Source of the DNA: a virus
IMG/VR virus record: IMGVR_UViG_3300028563_000039
Location: 1 to 40,005 of that record
DNA length: 40,005 nucleotides
Strand: one strand, 5' to 3'
Below the pieces are notes generated by a model. That model saw only the letters and a list, made by a program, of their open reading frames with translations. It had not been told where the DNA came from and did no database searches. The position numbers were made by a program, and so were the translations under genes. Shown here one piece after another: positions 31,873 to 40,005 of the stretch (position 1 is the first letter of the stretch; every line of letters starts with the position of its first letter).

Positions 31873-32135
31873 TGATTGACGACGACAAACCTCTTCCATA
31901 CAGATCTAAAAAGGATCGCAAAAAGTGGTGTAAGGGAAAGCCTGGCATTGAACACGTGCTCAAGTGCATGCATTACGTCGGTGCGTATCACGAAAGTCAT
32001 CCCGTTTGGCGTGAGCTCGTCTGTGTCAACTGTGGGAAGAGATTGGATTTTTATTTTCCACTGTCAGCGCTTATACGCGTTGAAGATCGTGGTTGCGTGT
32101 ACAATGAAAAGAAACCCGATTGGGTAGATTGTTAG
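31872..32135 (+). CDS. Small hypothetical protein with Cys pair (87 aa)
   Basis: ATG overlaps the previous stop. Basic N-terminus (RSKKDRKKWCKGKPG) and a VCVNCGKRLDF knuckle suggest one metal-binding site. No family recognised. Convergent with the minus-strand HNH gene, overlapping it by 4 bp. Confidence 0.55.
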   Translation: MIDDDKPLPYRSKKDRKKWCKGKPGIEHVLKCMHYVGAYHESHPVWRELVCVNCGKRLDFYFPLSALIRVEDRGCVYNEKKPDWVDC

Positions 32136-32509
32136 ACGAGTAATTTGTTCTTCTTTGCTTCTGTTATGATCTCATCTCGCTTTGTCTGATCAGCAAGAAT
32201 AAGCGCGGCGTCTTTTGACACGTTTGGATTGTAAGCCCGCCAACTATCACCGTGGCCAATGAACAAGTGACACTCTTTTTCGTGTTGCATGCACAACGTG
32301 ATCAAGTTGTTCTCGTCAAGTTCAAGCTCGGGATGCAGGTGAAACGGGTGCATGTGGTGAACTTGTAACTTTTCTGTTCCTCCGCACGCTGCACATGTTT
32401 TGTTTTTAGACAAAAAATCTCTTTCGACCTTGTGCCACTCGGGTGAACGTGCAGGCGTTGTTTTTTCAAATGCGGTTTTCTCTTGTAGGTGCTGATCAAC
32501 GTTTAACAT
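32132..32509 (-). CDS. HNH endonuclease (125 aa), only minus-strand gene
   Basis: Contains CAACGG then KLQVHHMHPFHLHPELEL and NNLITLCMQHEKECHLFIGHG, the HNH fold with CxxC zinc pair, as in small phage and bacterial HNH proteins. It reads toward the genes at 31872 and before. Its ATG lies in a 21-bp palindrome shared with the divergent gp15-like gene. Probably a mobile or accessory nuclease inserted between gp14- and gp15-like genes. Confidence 0.85.
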   Translation of the reverse strand: MLNVDQHLQEKTAFEKTTPARSPEWHKVERDFLSKNKTCAACGGTEKLQVHHMHPFHLHPELELDENNLITLCMQHEKECHLFIGHGDSWRAYNPNVSKDAALILADQTKRDEIITEAKKNKLLV

Positions 32510-32527
32510 AGTTATAGGTTAACTATG
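32507..32527. promoter_or_regulatory. Palindromic divergent promoter/start region
   Basis: CATAGTTA-TAGGT-TAACTATG is an 8-bp-arm palindrome whose outer ends are the minus-strand start (CAT, 32507-32509) and the plus-strand start (ATG, 32525-32527). ATAGTTAT on the plus strand and ATAGTTAA on the minus strand are near copies of the late box, each about 9 bp from its start. Confidence 0.5.
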
Positions 32528-33820
32528 CCAACTCGTCAAACAGCATCTCTGTACCAAAAGAGTTTGTTTTCTGTTCCACCACTGCCAACGGGTTATTCGG
32601 CAACACCAAGCGATTTGTTTATTTCGCCTGTTGGCATTGAGGACGTTGACAAGGCACTGTTCAATTTATTTGATAAAGAAATCGGATTTCAAGTCTCTGG
32701 TGACGATGTCGACGGCGCGAAAAAGTTAAGCGTTGTGTTTCAAGCAGGTGAAAAGTGGGCATTGTTGAAAAAACTTCGTTCAATGCGCGATAGAAATGGA
32801 AGTTTAAAACTTCCAATAATGAGCGTGTTACGAACTTCTGTTGTACAAGATTTGGCGACAGACGTCAACGGGAGAGGAATTAACCAGCAAACGGGTGAAC
32901 TAGTTGTTAAACGCCGTCTCGATAAGAGCGACAGGACATATCAAAATAGTATTAATCGCCTTGGAATACAGCACCAATCGAACGTTGTATCAACAGATGT
33001 TAACGCACTGCCAATGACTTCAAAAAACATAAGCGATCTATTGTTGTCAGATCCAGATGTTGTAGCCGGAGCATTGTTGAAATCTAATAAAACCAATAAC
33101 ATATTTGAAATTATTGTTCTGCCATCACCACAGTTTTTCACTGCAACGTACGAAGTAACATTTTGGGCGCAGTACACTACACACATGAATCAATTGTTGG
33201 GACAGTTAATGGGTTCATTTTTGCCACAAGGAAACGCATGGAGAATTGACACACCAACAGGTTATTGGTTCATCGCGGTCGTTGACAATAATTCTTATTC
33301 ATCAAAGGAAAACGCTGATGATTTTTCCAATGAAGAACGGGTGATAAAGTACGAGTTTATCGTCACAATAAAAGGATATTCGTTTGCACCTCGCGAGCCC
33401 GGACAACCCATACCTGTGCGAAGGTACGTGTCAGCGCCTCAAGTGTCATTTGAAGTTTCAACGAACGAAGCTTCAACGCCATCGGGTATAATTGACCCGT
33501 TTTTAGGTGCCGACGATCCCACGCTACCAATGAATAAAAACGTAAATAAACGTGTAGATCAACGATTTGATGGAAACACGTTATTGTACAAAAATCCTGG
33601 TTTCGCTGAAGAAGACGCAAGCCCGCAAGATCCAGCGTTGTTGACAATTCCACGAGGTGTTCCTGTTGCACGTTATAAAAAGGTTACGACAATAAATGGA
33701 AAAGGTCAACCAATCACAAGGTACGTAAAGGTGCACAGCGTCAATAAATTCACTGGTGAAAGTGTTATTGCTATTGGTGATGCATCGTTGGGCAGCGTGA
33801 GTTTGTTGCTTGATGAGTGA
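32525..33820 (+). CDS. Tail sheath stabiliser / terminator (gp15-like, 431 aa)
   Basis: N-terminal ALFNLFDKEIGFQVS, KLSVVFQAGEKWALL and LKLPIMSVLRTSVVQD mirror T4 gp15 blocks. FFTATYEVTFWAQYTTHMNQ then LLGQLMGSF match gp15's YELSIFTRYEDDMFQIVEQILPYF, and ERVIKYEFIVTIKGYSFAP matches RRIEWSLTFEVNGWMYPP. The family caps the sheath and attaches the tail to the neck. Longer than T4 gp15 (272 aa), with a Pro-rich, poorly conserved C-terminal third. Next gene is the sheath, as expected. Confidence 0.75.
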   Translation: MPTRQTASLYQKSLFSVPPLPTGYSATPSDLFISPVGIEDVDKALFNLFDKEIGFQVSGDDVDGAKKLSVVFQAGEKWALLKKLRSMRDRNGSLKLPIMSVLRTSVVQDLATDVNGRGINQQTGELVVKRRLDKSDRTYQNSINRLGIQHQSNVVSTDVNALPMTSKNISDLLLSDPDVVAGALLKSNKTNNIFEIIVLPSPQFFTATYEVTFWAQYTTHMNQLLGQLMGSFLPQGNAWRIDTPTGYWFIAVVDNNSYSSKENADDFSNEERVIKYEFIVTIKGYSFAPREPGQPIPVRRYVSAPQVSFEVSTNEASTPSGIIDPFLGADDPTLPMNKNVNKRVDQRFDGNTLLYKNPGFAEEDASPQDPALLTIPRGVPVARYKKVTTINGKGQPITRYVKVHSVNKFTGESVIAIGDASLGSVSLLLDE

Positions 33821-33889
33821 GTAGATAAATATACAACAACTCAACTGCGCGTTGATTGTATATAATTAGTTCTTAGGAGACTTTTTTCT

Positions 33890-36859
33890 ATGGCGTCCGA
33901 ACAAATACTCAATTCACCTGGTATTCTTGAACGAGAAATTGATCAATCACAACCTTCACCCACAGGACCAATTGGCGTACCTGCTGGTGTTATTGGCACA
34001 GCAAACAAAGGTCCAGCATTTGTGCCTGTCGTGGTTGGGAATATTGGTGAATTCACTAATACGTTTGGTGGACTTGACATACACAAACCTGGAACTTACG
34101 CGGCTAACGAATGGCTAAATAATCGGACTGCTTTGACGTATTTACGCGTTCTCGGAGCGGGTTCAGATGCAGAAAATGCATCGACTGGCGAAACACTGAA
34201 CGCAGGATTGAGCGTGCTTCCTGATGTGTCAACGCGGGTTCCAGGACGTCATACAGGTATGGTTCAATTTTTGACGCAGCAAGGAAACGTTGCGTCTCAA
34301 GAAATTGCAATGCCGATGTTTACCGACAACGATAGTTTTAGCGGTGGCACTGCAAACGTCGTTCGAGGAATAATTTTGCTAACGACTGGCTCTCGTGCAA
34401 TGGTTCAAAGCGGCAACGCGTCAAGTGTTGCAGCGTTCGTTGGCGCCGGCCCAAATGACTTGGCAACTGTCGTGAACGGACAGTTCAAATTGATAATTTC
34501 AAGTAGTAATTTGAATGTCACTACAGACGGTAATGCGGGTGTTGCAATATACAGCGCATCGTTTGATCCAAATGATCAAAATTATTTTGGGAAAATTTTG
34601 AACAAAGATCCTAAACAATTTGCAACTCGTCAACATCTTTTATACGCCGATTTTGCGGTTGACGCAGAAGTTTTGTCTTCTTCCTACGCCGCAATGCTGT
34701 CAGGTTCATCAGACGTCATTAATCCTGTTTCAAACAGAACGTACATTAATGCATTTGGATCTTTCAAATCACGTTATAAGACGGCAAAAACGTCAATGTT
34801 TATTTCGCAACCCTTTGGCACGAAAGAGTATGACTTATTCTACTTCGAAGCAATGGACGATGGTGCCTACGCGAACACATTGACAAAGATAACAATAACA
34901 AATTTGCACGCATCTCTTGATCCTGCAAACAAATACGGTACTTTCACTGTTCAAGTGCGTGCATTCGATGATACAGATACAAACATGAACGTTCTTGAAA
35001 CATATCCAGGTTGCACGTTAGATCCACAAAGCGATCATTATATTGGCAAATTAATCGGTGATCGAAAAGTGTTCTTCAATTTCGACGTAGAGGATAGTGA
35101 AAAACGCGTCGTTGCAACAGGCAAGTATGCAAATGTTTCAAAGTACATCAGAGTACAAATTGTAGAAGAGGTTGAGCGCGCTATTCTGCCACAGACAATT
35201 CTACCCTTTGGTTTCAGGGGCGTTGAATTACTGAAAACAAATGACGCAATGGGCGATAAGGTCACAAAATTTCCGCGCCTTGCAGGTGTCTTGGGCGCGC
35301 AAAACACAATAACGGGGTCTGTGTTACCGCCGATACCTTTTAGATTTAAGGTTACACGTGGTGAAGTTCCGACTACGCAAACATTCATCGGACAACCTGG
35401 TTCTACAGAAGTGACGAATCCAAATTTTTGTTGGGGCGTTAAATTTGAACGAAACGATAATCCGACGAACGCAAATCTATCATCAGAACCCAACGCGTTG
35501 ATTTCGGCGTGCACAAAGTTGTTGGGCATTGCTCAACTTGACACTGTCGTCACAGGTTCTGGTGCAGACACATTCAACAATAATAAATTTACACTCGCCA
35601 GGGTTGCATTGTCTAATGGTGCAATTACGGACCTTACGTCGTCTGTGACTGATCACATGCGTGAAGCCGCATACATACGCAATGCAACAGTTAACTCAAC
35701 GGATTATACAATAGTCGATCAGGGTGCAGCAAAGCCAAGATTGACGCTTGCGTCATTGCTACAATCGGGATCCGCGGCAACGTTCAATCAATTTTCACAC
35801 TATGCAAAATTTTCAACATTTATGCACGGTGGATTTGACGGTGTAAATTTCTTGGATCAAGACGCAGTCAGAATGAATGATAAAATTTCATCGTTTGATG
35901 CTCTGGGCGGCGCAGAACAAAGCTATGTGTCACCAGGACTTGCGTCAAACATGGGTGGAGTTGGTCAAAAAAATAGCACTGTCGCTTCGTATAGAAAAGC
36001 GATTGACATCATGACAGACAAGATGACGGTGAACGTCAACGTGCTAACTATTCCTGGAATTCGTGATTCGTTCATCACTGATTATGCTGCACAAAAAGTG
36101 AAGGAATACGGGCTCGCATTTTATATCATGGACGTACCATCGTATGACGATGCACAAAATCGCCTGTATGATACGTTGGTTAAACCGTCTGTGAATAGAA
36201 CTGCAAACGCGTTTGATACCCGTGCAATTGATAATAACTACGTCGCGACGTACTTCCCTGACGTATCAATTGACGATACAACGAATAAACGTCGCGTAAG
36301 AGTTCCTGCGTCAGTCGCAGCTCTCGGTGCAGTTGGATTCAACGACAGAGTTGCCTATCCCTGGTTTGCACCCGCTGGGTTTAACCGCGCTGCGCTTGAT
36401 GATGTAAAGTCAGTTGTAGTTCGCCTTAACACCGCAGATCGTGATCGATTGAGCAACAGTCGAATTAATCCAATTGCAACGTTTCCACGAGCAGGTTTTG
36501 TGATTTACGGTCAAAAAACCTTGCAGGTCGCAAAGACGTCATTGAATCGTGTGAACGTGCGAAGACTATTGCTTGAAGTCAAGCGCATCGTAATGTCTGT
36601 TGCAAATGGCATCGTGTTTGAACAGAATACGCAGGCAACGAGAGCGTTGTTTGTGAAGTCAACGAATGAACAACTTGGGTTAATTCAGGTTCAGTCTGGA
36701 CTTGATGATTTCAACGTTATCATGGACGATACAAACAATTCAGTTGAAGACGCCGCTGCGAATAGGCTGAATGGGCGAATAGTACTCGTTCCAAGTAGAA
36801 CAGTCGAATTCATAGGAATTGATTTCATTGTGAGTAATTCGGGAGTCGAATTTAAATAA
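33890..36859 (+). CDS. Tail sheath protein 1 (gp18-like, 989 aa)
   Basis: N-terminus ILNSPGILEREID then GVPAGVIGTANKGPAFVPV and AANEWLNNRTALTYLRVLGAG are the sheath signature. The C-terminal FPRAGFVIYGQKTLQVA and RVNVRRLLLEVKRI are the conserved sheath closing domain. T4 gp18 has 659 residues; the extra length is in the central protruding region. It forms the contractile tube around the tail core. AGGAGA (33875-33880) is a strong ribosome-binding site. Confidence 0.93.
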   Translation: MASEQILNSPGILEREIDQSQPSPTGPIGVPAGVIGTANKGPAFVPVVVGNIGEFTNTFGGLDIHKPGTYAANEWLNNRTALTYLRVLGAGSDAENASTGETLNAGLSVLPDVSTRVPGRHTGMVQFLTQQGNVASQEIAMPMFTDNDSFSGGTANVVRGIILLTTGSRAMVQSGNASSVAAFVGAGPNDLATVVNGQFKLIISSSNLNVTTDGNAGVAIYSASFDPNDQNYFGKILNKDPKQFATRQHLLYADFAVDAEVLSSSYAAMLSGSSDVINPVSNRTYINAFGSFKSRYKTAKTSMFISQPFGTKEYDLFYFEAMDDGAYANTLTKITITNLHASLDPANKYGTFTVQVRAFDDTDTNMNVLETYPGCTLDPQSDHYIGKLIGDRKVFFNFDVEDSEKRVVATGKYANVSKYIRVQIVEEVERAILPQTILPFGFRGVELLKTNDAMGDKVTKFPRLAGVLGAQNTITGSVLPPIPFRFKVTRGEVPTTQTFIGQPGSTEVTNPNFCWGVKFERNDNPTNANLSSEPNALISACTKLLGIAQLDTVVTGSGADTFNNNKFTLARVALSNGAITDLTSSVTDHMREAAYIRNATVNSTDYTIVDQGAAKPRLTLASLLQSGSAATFNQFSHYAKFSTFMHGGFDGVNFLDQDAVRMNDKISSFDALGGAEQSYVSPGLASNMGGVGQKNSTVASYRKAIDIMTDKMTVNVNVLTIPGIRDSFITDYAAQKVKEYGLAFYIMDVPSYDDAQNRLYDTLVKPSVNRTANAFDTRAIDNNYVATYFPDVSIDDTTNKRRVRVPASVAALGAVGFNDRVAYPWFAPAGFNRAALDDVKSVVVRLNTADRDRLSNSRINPIATFPRAGFVIYGQKTLQVAKTSLNRVNVRRLLLEVKRIVMSVANGIVFEQNTQATRALFVKSTNEQLGLIQVQSGLDDFNVIMDDTNNSVEDAAANRLNGRIVLVPSRTVEFIGIDFIVSNSGVEFK

Positions 36860-36883
36860 ACAAAAAGAGAAATTGAATAGTGA

Positions 36884-36914
36884 ATGCACCCTAACGGGTG
36901 CGTTTGCTGTTTAA
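36884..36914 (+). terminator. Terminator between the sheath genes
   Basis: ATGCACCC pairs with GGGTGCGT (8 bp, one G-U) around TAAC and is followed by TTGCTGTTT. Confidence 0.7.
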
Positions 36915-36948
36915 TAACTAAAATTAGTTAAAAGTTCAAATGTCATCC

Positions 36949-36956
36949 ATATTTAT
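36949..36956 (+). promoter_or_regulatory. ATATTTAT box (candidate late promoter)
   Basis: After the terminator and 13 bp before the second sheath start; a GAGG Shine-Dalgarno is at about 36962. Confidence 0.4.
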
Positions 36957-36969
36957 GTGTTGAGGAACT

Positions 36970-39867
36970 ATGACGATCACCTACGGTTCAGCCGGCGTAA
37001 CTGCAACAGAAATTGACATATCGGGTCCAGTTGTACAAAAACCCACAGGTATTCCTGCTGGCGTGATTGGCACGTCGCAAAAAGGTCCTGCTTTTGCTCC
37101 AATAACTGTTGGCGTGTACAGTGACTTTTCTGCCAAGTTTGGCGCAAGCGACGGAAAGAAATTCATGCCACTTGCTGCCAATGAATGGTTACGAAACCAA
37201 AGTTCATTGACTGCTGTACGAGTTTTAGGCGTTGGCGATGGCAAGACGCGCAATCCCAATGGAACGGTTACAAACGCCGGATTTACCGTCGGTGAAAACG
37301 AACCGAACACGTCATTACCGACAAGCGATCCCACATACGGCAATTTAGCGTATAATCCTTATGCAATTGCTGGTGGTCCCAACGGCCGCACGTACTTCTT
37401 AGGCGCGTTGATGTCGGCGTCGGCGGGTTCAACGTTATTTTCTTCTGCCTCGATAAATCTTCCGTCAGTTCCCGTAGTTCGTGGCGTGGTGATGGCTGCG
37501 AATGGTGTTATTTTGCGACTTGCAAATGACGAGTACAACAATGCGAATCCACCGTCAAATACAATCGTAGCTGCCGATATAACTGCACATGGCATGTCTG
37601 TTGGAACGGTGACAACGTCAAGCAACGGGACAGTAAAACAAGATTTTAGATTGCTGTTGAACGGCATTCCAGGAACCGATCCTTCGTATCCAAACGTCAT
37701 TACTGCGTCATTTGATCCAAATGCGTCAAATTACTTTGCGAACGTGTTTAACACTGATCCATATAAGCTACAACAAACAGGTCACTTTTTGTACACGAAC
37801 TATGACGTATTAACGTCACAGGCAACCGTAAATGGAACGGGCATAACCGCTGGTTCAACGTTAGCATTTTTGGTCACCGGTTCATCAATTGCTTCTGCAC
37901 CGAATTACGAAGCGTTTACTGATAGATTTTCTAATGCACGTTCACCGTGGATTGTGTCACAAAAATTTGGTGGAGTCGCACAAAATCTTTTTAGACTTTG
38001 GGCACTGGATTCTGGCGCGAACATTTCAACGTTATACAAGATTTCAGTTGAAAACATTGCTGCATCGTCTGACAACACGAATCCATTTGGAACGTTTGAT
38101 GTAACAATTCGTGATTGGAACGACACTGATGGAAACGTAAGTTATCTTGAACAGTGGCGTGGATTATCGTTAGATCCTTCGTCACCACGTTATATTTCAA
38201 ACGTCATTGGCGATCTACACACATACTTTGATTTTGATCGTTCTGACAGTGAACAAAAACTCGCAATCGATGGTGATTATGAAAATGCGTCGAACCTTAT
38301 TCGAGTTGAAGTGTCAGACGACGTTCAGAATGGGTCAATTGAACCCACCGCGTTGCCATTCGGTTTCGCTTCACCTCTGCACTTGGTAACAACGTCAGGA
38401 TCTCTCGACGGAACAATTTCTCACTTTGTGACAGGTGCAATTCAACCGCCGCTACCTCTACGACAGAATGTAACAAACGGTTCAGGAGCAAAAGCGTTAG
38501 TTAACCCACAACTTTATTGGGGCGTTCAATTTGAACATCAGGCTTCACTCGACATGCCAAATGGCACAACGTTGAAAAATGCGTCATTGAATTCTTGGAC
38601 AAAATATTTTCCTGAATTTTCAACAGTTCCAGTAGTCGTTGGTGGTGATACTTTCTGTAACAATGCGTTTACACTTGAAAACGTAAAAGTTGTCACGAGT
38701 TCAATTGGACTTGCGGACCCAAGCGCTTGGGCATCTGCGACATATGCACGTGATGGTAACATTGTCGTTGATGACAATGCGAAGACACGTCCGTTGAAGA
38801 TTGACGATCTGACGTCTGCAAATAGACGTTTTATAAAGTTCACCACGTTGATGCAAGGTGGGTTTGATGGTACGAATATCTTTGATCGCGATGAAGCGGA
38901 GATAAATAACGCTGCGGTCACTGCAGACATGGACAATGTTTCGCGTGGTAGGAACAATGGTCCAAACGTGATGGCGTATAGAAAAGCAATTCAGCTAATG
39001 CAATCGACGACAGAAGTTGACGTGCAACTATTGCTTGTCCCAGGCATTCGTCATCCCGCAGTCACTGACACGTTGATTTCTGCGGTTGAAGATCGCTTTG
39101 ACGCTCTTGCAATCGTTGACATTGAACAACTTGATGGTAATGGCGATAACGTTGTCGGAGACGATCAACAACCTGTCGTAAACGCAACAGCCGAACAGTT
39201 CGCGGGTAGGTACGCCGACAGTTCATTCGCCGCCGCGTACTTTCCTGACGTAATCATGACAGACCCAACGACAAAAACAAATGTCGTCGTGCCGCCGTCA
39301 GTTGCAGTGCTTGGTGCGTTGGCTCTCAACGATAAGTTGGCTCAACCATGGTTTGCACCGGCAGGCATGACACGAGGTTCACTCCAGACGACACTTGAGA
39401 CAAGGGTGAAGTTATCCAAAAATGATATGGACGCACTCTACGATGTCAACATCAACCCGCTCGTTGCGTTTCCAGGCAACGGCACGGGTGGAACCGCTCC
39501 AACGGGCGGAGTCGTCGTGTGGGGTCAGAAGACGCTACAGGCTTCAGCAAGTGCATTGGATCGCGTCAACGTCAGGCGGTTGCTCATCAACCTGCGTCGT
39601 CAGGTGCGAGACGTTGCGCAGACGATAATGTTTGAGCCCAACAGGGAAGCGACATTGGCAAGGTTCCAGAACGCAGTCACTCCAATATTGGCGAGGGTGC
39701 AGAAATTGTCAGGCATCGAGAAGTACAAGGTGCAGATCGACACGACAACTACTACACAGGCTGATGTGTTGAATAACACAATCCGCGGTGCGATCTTCGT
39801 GGTACCGTCTCGCGCTGTTGAGTTTGTCAAACTTGACTTCGTTGTGTCGAATCCAGGTGGCGCGTAA
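36970..39867 (+). CDS. Tail sheath protein 2 (gp18-like paralogue, 965 aa)
   Basis: Shares with sheath 1 the N-terminal GIPAGVIGTSQKGPAFAP and AANEWLRNQSSLTAVRVLGV, the middle LDPSSPRYISNVIGD, and the C-terminal VVWGQKTLQASASALDRVNV then RRLLINLRRQV. The two are diverged but alignable throughout, so they arose by an old tandem duplication. Having separate promoter box and terminator, it can be expressed independently. Both copies have complete N- and C-terminal domains, which suggests both go into the sheath or that one serves a special position. Confidence 0.92.
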   Translation: MTITYGSAGVTATEIDISGPVVQKPTGIPAGVIGTSQKGPAFAPITVGVYSDFSAKFGASDGKKFMPLAANEWLRNQSSLTAVRVLGVGDGKTRNPNGTVTNAGFTVGENEPNTSLPTSDPTYGNLAYNPYAIAGGPNGRTYFLGALMSASAGSTLFSSASINLPSVPVVRGVVMAANGVILRLANDEYNNANPPSNTIVAADITAHGMSVGTVTTSSNGTVKQDFRLLLNGIPGTDPSYPNVITASFDPNASNYFANVFNTDPYKLQQTGHFLYTNYDVLTSQATVNGTGITAGSTLAFLVTGSSIASAPNYEAFTDRFSNARSPWIVSQKFGGVAQNLFRLWALDSGANISTLYKISVENIAASSDNTNPFGTFDVTIRDWNDTDGNVSYLEQWRGLSLDPSSPRYISNVIGDLHTYFDFDRSDSEQKLAIDGDYENASNLIRVEVSDDVQNGSIEPTALPFGFASPLHLVTTSGSLDGTISHFVTGAIQPPLPLRQNVTNGSGAKALVNPQLYWGVQFEHQASLDMPNGTTLKNASLNSWTKYFPEFSTVPVVVGGDTFCNNAFTLENVKVVTSSIGLADPSAWASATYARDGNIVVDDNAKTRPLKIDDLTSANRRFIKFTTLMQGGFDGTNIFDRDEAEINNAAVTADMDNVSRGRNNGPNVMAYRKAIQLMQSTTEVDVQLLLVPGIRHPAVTDTLISAVEDRFDALAIVDIEQLDGNGDNVVGDDQQPVVNATAEQFAGRYADSSFAAAYFPDVIMTDPTTKTNVVVPPSVAVLGALALNDKLAQPWFAPAGMTRGSLQTTLETRVKLSKNDMDALYDVNINPLVAFPGNGTGGTAPTGGVVVWGQKTLQASASALDRVNVRRLLINLRRQVRDVAQTIMFEPNREATLARFQNAVTPILARVQKLSGIEKYKVQIDTTTTTQADVLNNTIRGAIFVVPSRAVEFVKLDFVVSNPGGA

Positions 39868-39886
39868 TCAAACGAAATCATAAGTC

Positions 39887-39915
39887 GAACGCACCTACGG
39901 TTGCGTTCTTCGTTT
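39887..39915 (+). terminator. Terminator after sheath 2
   Basis: GAACGCA pairs with TGCGTTC (7 bp), extended by CC/GG with one bulged T, then TTCGTTTA. Confidence 0.7.
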
Positions 39916-39930
39916 AAACAATGTGAGATA

Positions 39931-39938
39931 ATATTTAT
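39931..39938 (+). promoter_or_regulatory. ATATTTAT box (candidate late promoter)
   Basis: After the terminator and 18 bp before the start at 39957. Confidence 0.35.
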
Positions 39939-39956
39939 TCGTTGAAAGATGGTACA

Positions 39957-40005
39957 ATGAAACTAACACACATGCAACTACGAAAGCTGATAAACGAAGT
40001 ATATG
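39957..40005 (+). CDS. Candidate capsid-targeted protein, start only
   Basis: Reads MKLTHMQLRKLINEVY before the window ends. L8-R9 and I12-N13-E14 repeat the N-terminal signature of the proteins at 24945, 25259 and 28099. Weak GAAAG-type ribosome-binding site about 9 bp upstream. The rest of the protein is outside the window. Confidence 0.55.
   Translation, partial: MKLTHMQLRKLINEVY

Noticed and set aside
35038-35529. A 163-residue minus-strand ORF in sheath 1
   Set aside because: Lies fully inside the sheath coding frame; no motif or upstream signals.

Overview
The window is a structural-gene segment of a large contractile-tailed (T4-like) bacteriophage or prophage. The evidence is a T4-type head and neck/tail set: portal (gp20-like), prohead protease (gp21-like), acidic scaffold (gp22-like by position), major capsid protein (gp23-like), gp13-, gp14- and gp15-like neck and tail-completion proteins, and two gp18-like sheath proteins. 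Genes are tightly packed, with frequent ATGA-type overlaps, and all but one lie on the plus strand. The host is not identifiable; a lipoprotein signal and two Sec-type signal peptides among the phage genes suggest products exported by a bacterial host.

Layout. 1-3.5 kb: 3' part of the portal gene, interrupted by three inteins within about 20 extein residues, then a 55-aa ORF. 3.5-3.83 kb: the only gene-free stretch over 300 bp, with tRNA-like relics and a terminator. 3.83-7.95 kb: a possible core protein, the prohead protease, two small virion-like beta proteins, a seven-bladed YVTN propeller, a small coiled-coil protein and a proline-rich protein. 8.0-11.8 kb: scaffold and major capsid protein, each followed or preceded by strong terminators. 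11.9-23.9 kb: an accessory block with a PD-(D/E)XK homing endonuclease, four tandem HDFG-module paralogues, an Ada-like Zn domain, an RHH-fused terminase-like ATPase without nuclease domain, many small unknowns, a methyltransferase, an HExxH protein and an alanine dehydrogenase. 23.9-28.7 kb: gp13-like neck gene plus a diverged remnant of its 5' end, an HNH homing endonuclease, and four proteins sharing a short N-terminal signature. 28.7-32.5 kb: papain-like protease, matrixin-like lipoprotein, gp14-like neck protein, two exported proteins and a minus-strand HNH gene. 32.5-40 kb: gp15-like protein, two sheath paralogues and the start of another gene with the N-terminal signature.

How it fits together. 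Portal, protease, scaffold and capsid protein would build and mature the prohead. The recurring N-terminus (L8-R9 then I12-x-E14) resembles T4 capsid-targeting sequences, which gp21 cuts after (L/I)xE, so the proteins carrying it are candidate packaged internal proteins. A repeated ATA(C/T/G)TTAT box just upstream of many start codons looks like the late promoter of this phage and would give leaderless or nearly leaderless mRNAs. Gene order is rearranged relative to T4.

All assignments come from reading motifs by eye; no database search was run. The most notable points are the triple-intein portal, the candidate capsid-targeted protein family, the leaderless-style late promoter box, the terminase-like RHH fusion, and the gp13 fragment duplication around an inserted cassette.
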